Origin: DASUXA01 sp036378155
GTDB lineage: Bacteria; Actinomycetota; Actinomycetes; Mycobacteriales; Micromonosporaceae
Length of the DNA: 7,213 nucleotides
Assembly (NCBI GenBank): GCA_036378155.1
Contig: DASUXA010000111.1
Location: 1-7,213, forward strand
Reading direction: 5' to 3'
Below are positions 5,489 through 7,213 of this stretch, one piece after another. Each line of letters starts with the position of its first letter. The first letter of the stretch is position 1. The position numbers and the translations under genes were made by a program. The notes under the pieces are model-generated. The model had not been told where the DNA came from. It did not search any database and saw only the letters and a program-made list of their open reading frames with translations.

Positions 5489-7213
5489 GTCGTACTAACC
5501 GGAGCCGCCGTATTGATCGGCGGCTTCGTCGCGACTGCGCCGTCCGTGGCGCAGGCCGCGCCGGTACCCGATCGCGGCGCCGCGGTCACCGCCGCCAACC
5601 GCGCGCTCGACCAGCACCGGTCCGCGGTACGCGACTCCGGCAACGACGAGTACACGGTGTACTCGTCCCTCGTGGACAGCGACGGTGCCGCGGACGTGCG
5701 GTACACGCGCACCTACAAGGGTCTGCGGGTGCTGGGCGGCGACATCGTCGTACACACCGCGCCGGACGGCAGCTTCCGGGGCGCATCCGTGGGGCTCGCC
5801 GCGCCGCTGACCCTGGACACCAAGGCGGCGGTACCGGCGGCGCGTGCCGCGCAGCAGGCCAGGGCACACTTCTCGGGCACGGTCACCACGGTGGGTACGC
5901 CCGAGCTCATCGTCGACGCGAGCACCGGCTTCGGTCGGCTGGCGTGGGAGACGCTGGTCTCCGGCTGGGCGCGGGACGGGCAGACGCCGTCGCGGCTGCA
6001 CGTGCTCACCGACGCGAACAGCAACGCGTACATCGGCTCGTGGGATGAGATCGAGACGGTCACCGGCACCGGTTACGGCATCTACGTCGGTACCGTCAGC
6101 ATCGACACCACGCTGTCCGGCAGCACGTACTACATGAAGGACCCGTCGCACGGCAACAACACCGGGTGCGACATGAACAACGGCACGACGACCTGCACCC
6201 AGTTCACCGACGCCGACAACGTCTGGGGCAACGGGTCCAACTCCAACCGGCAGTCCGCCGCCGTTGACGCCTACTACGGCGCGGCGAAGACCTGGGACTA
6301 CTACAAGAACGTGCACGGCCGTAACGGCATCTTCGACAACGGCACCGGTGTGCCGTCGCGGGTGCACTACGGCAGCAACTACGTCAACGCGTTCTGGGAC
6401 GGCTCCCAGATGACCTACGGCGACGGGTCGGGCAACGCCCAGCCGCTCACCGCGCTCGACGTCGCCGGGCACGAGATGAGCCACGGCGTGACCGAGAACT
6501 CGGTGCCGGGCGGTCTGAGCTACTCCGGTGAGTCCGGCGGCCTGAACGAGTCCACCAGCGACATCTTCGGTACCGCCGTCGAGTTCTACGCCAACAACCC
6601 GAACGACCCGGGCGACTACCTGATCGGCGAGAAGATCAACATCAACGGCGACGGCACCCCGCTGCGCTACATGTACAACCCGTCGCTGGACGGCAGCTCG
6701 GACAGCTGCTGGTCGACCAACACCAAGAACAAGGACGTGCACTACTCGTCCGGTGTCGGCAACCACTTCTTCTTCGACCTCGCCGAGGGCACCGGCAGCA
6801 CCCAGTGGGGCACCAGCCCGGTGTGCGGCAGCGCGCCGGCGGTGACCGGGATCGGTCGGTCCAAGGCCGAGCTGATCTGGTACCGGGCGCTGACCCACTA
6901 CTTCACCTCCAACACGTCGTACGTCAACACGAGCAACCCGGGCAACACCGCGCGGGCGTACACCCTGCAGGCCGCGACCGACCTGTACGGACAGTGCTCC
7001 ACGGAGTACAAGGCGGTTCAGGCGGCGTGGACCGCTGTCAACGTGGCCGGGAGCGACGCCTCCTGCGGCGGTGGCGGCACGAACGATTTCTCGATGTCGG
7101 TGTCGCCGACGTCGGGTTCGGTGACCGCGGGTGGTTCGGTGTCGGCGACGGTGTCGACGTCGACCACGGCGGGTTCGGCACAGACGGTGTCGTTGTCGGC
7201 GTCGGGTCTGCCG
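5477..7213 (+). CDS. Secreted M4 (thermolysin-type) zinc metalloprotease, 3' end missing
   Basis: The frame is open from GTG 5477 to the last base (579 codons, no stop), so the C-terminus lies outside the window. Residues 1-27 form a Sec signal peptide (MKR start, hydrophobic core, likely cleavage after AQA at 25-27). Residues about 35-190 look like the FTP plus PepSY propeptide of M4 enzymes (YKGLRVLGGDIVVH at 80-93), which acts as chaperone and inhibitor in the family. The mature enzyme probably starts near 195. Catalytic features are complete: NAFWDGSQMTYGDG (304-317), HEMSH (332-336) with zinc ligands His332 and His336 and general base Glu333, GLNESTSD (355-362) with zinc ligand Glu358 and Asp362, and VHYSSGVGNHF (421-431) with catalytic His422. 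Cys231, 240, 411, 450, 507 and 530 may form disulfides, unlike Cys-free thermolysin. After a CGGGGTND linker (530-537) begins a Ser/Thr/Val/Gly-rich, probably beta-sandwich tail with all-TCG serine codons. Expected role: extracellular protein degradation. Confidence 0.95.
   Translation, partial: MKRSVVLTGAAVLIGGFVATAPSVAQAAPVPDRGAAVTAANRALDQHRSAVRDSGNDEYTVYSSLVDSDGAADVRYTRTYKGLRVLGGDIVVHTAPDGSFRGASVGLAAPLTLDTKAAVPAARAAQQARAHFSGTVTTVGTPELIVDASTGFGRLAWETLVSGWARDGQTPSRLHVLTDANSNAYIGSWDEIETVTGTGYGIYVGTVSIDTTLSGSTYYMKDPSHGNNTGCDMNNGTTTCTQFTDADNVWGNGSNSNRQSAAVDAYYGAAKTWDYYKNVHGRNGIFDNGTGVPSRVHYGSNYVNAFWDGSQMTYGDGSGNAQPLTALDVAGHEMSHGVTENSVPGGLSYSGESGGLNESTSDIFGTAVEFYANNPNDPGDYLIGEKININGDGTPLRYMYNPSLDGSSDSCWSTNTKNKDVHYSSGVGNHFFFDLAEGTGSTQWGTSPVCGSAPAVTGIGRSKAELIWYRALTHYFTSNTSYVNTSNPGNTARAYTLQAATDLYGQCSTEYKAVQAAWTAVNVAGSDASCGGGGTNDFSMSVSPTSGSVTAGGSVSATVSTSTTAGSAQTVSLSASGLP

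Noticed and set aside
5495..6898. 467-residue minus-strand open frame
   Set aside because: Shadow of the M4 protease, whose catalytic motifs on the plus strand are complete.
1..7213. Novel defence, phage, transposon or RNA-gene system
   Set aside because: No transposase, integrase, nuclease, helicase, toxin-antitoxin, tRNA or rRNA signature was found on either strand; most genes are housekeeping or secreted-enzyme types.

Overview
The window is high-GC DNA with strong G/C preference at third codon positions, GTG as well as ATG starts, and near-continuous spurious open frames on both strands. Together with the gene order (upstream gene end, then rip1, then ispG) and the close match of IspG to the actinobacterial form, this points to an actinomycete. 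Micromonosporaceae or a relative is a guess from overall feel, not a demonstrated placement.

Region 1 (1-2526) is a housekeeping block. The last codons of an upstream gene (probably dxr) overlap the start of an M50 site-2 protease of the Rip1/RseP type. Seven bases after that gene comes ispG, the [4Fe-4S] enzyme of the penultimate MEP isoprenoid step. Tight spacing suggests one transcript.

Region 2 (2527-2845) has no gene. A GC-rich stem-loop just after ispG is followed by a tandem array of eight units of about 28-30 bp (2561-2780), each built on a GCGACCC-centre-GGGTCGC palindrome. The right half is a nearly exact duplication with a 58-bp period and the left half is degenerate. This is the least explained structure in the window. 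A likely leaderless promoter for the next gene follows.

Region 3 (2846-5325) is a two-gene unit: a 662-residue polytopic membrane protein of unknown function, possibly GT-C-like, and a 158-residue SLOG/LOG-like Rossmann protein (TIGR00725-type) with its own Shine-Dalgarno site 14 bases later.

Region 4 (5326-7213) starts with a comparatively AT-rich control region holding short direct repeats and a hairpin around a GTG start. It leads into a secreted M4 (thermolysin-type) metalloprotease with signal peptide, FTP/PepSY-like propeptide and complete catalytic motifs. The protease runs off the window end, still in frame, inside a Ser/Gly/Thr/Val-rich tail with distinctly different codon use.

No rRNA, tRNA, insertion sequence, CRISPR array, phage gene or recognisable defence or biosynthetic system was found. 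The candidates for something undescribed are the palindrome array, the membrane protein/SLOG pair, the start-site RNA structure of the protease, and over-representation of GGTACC.
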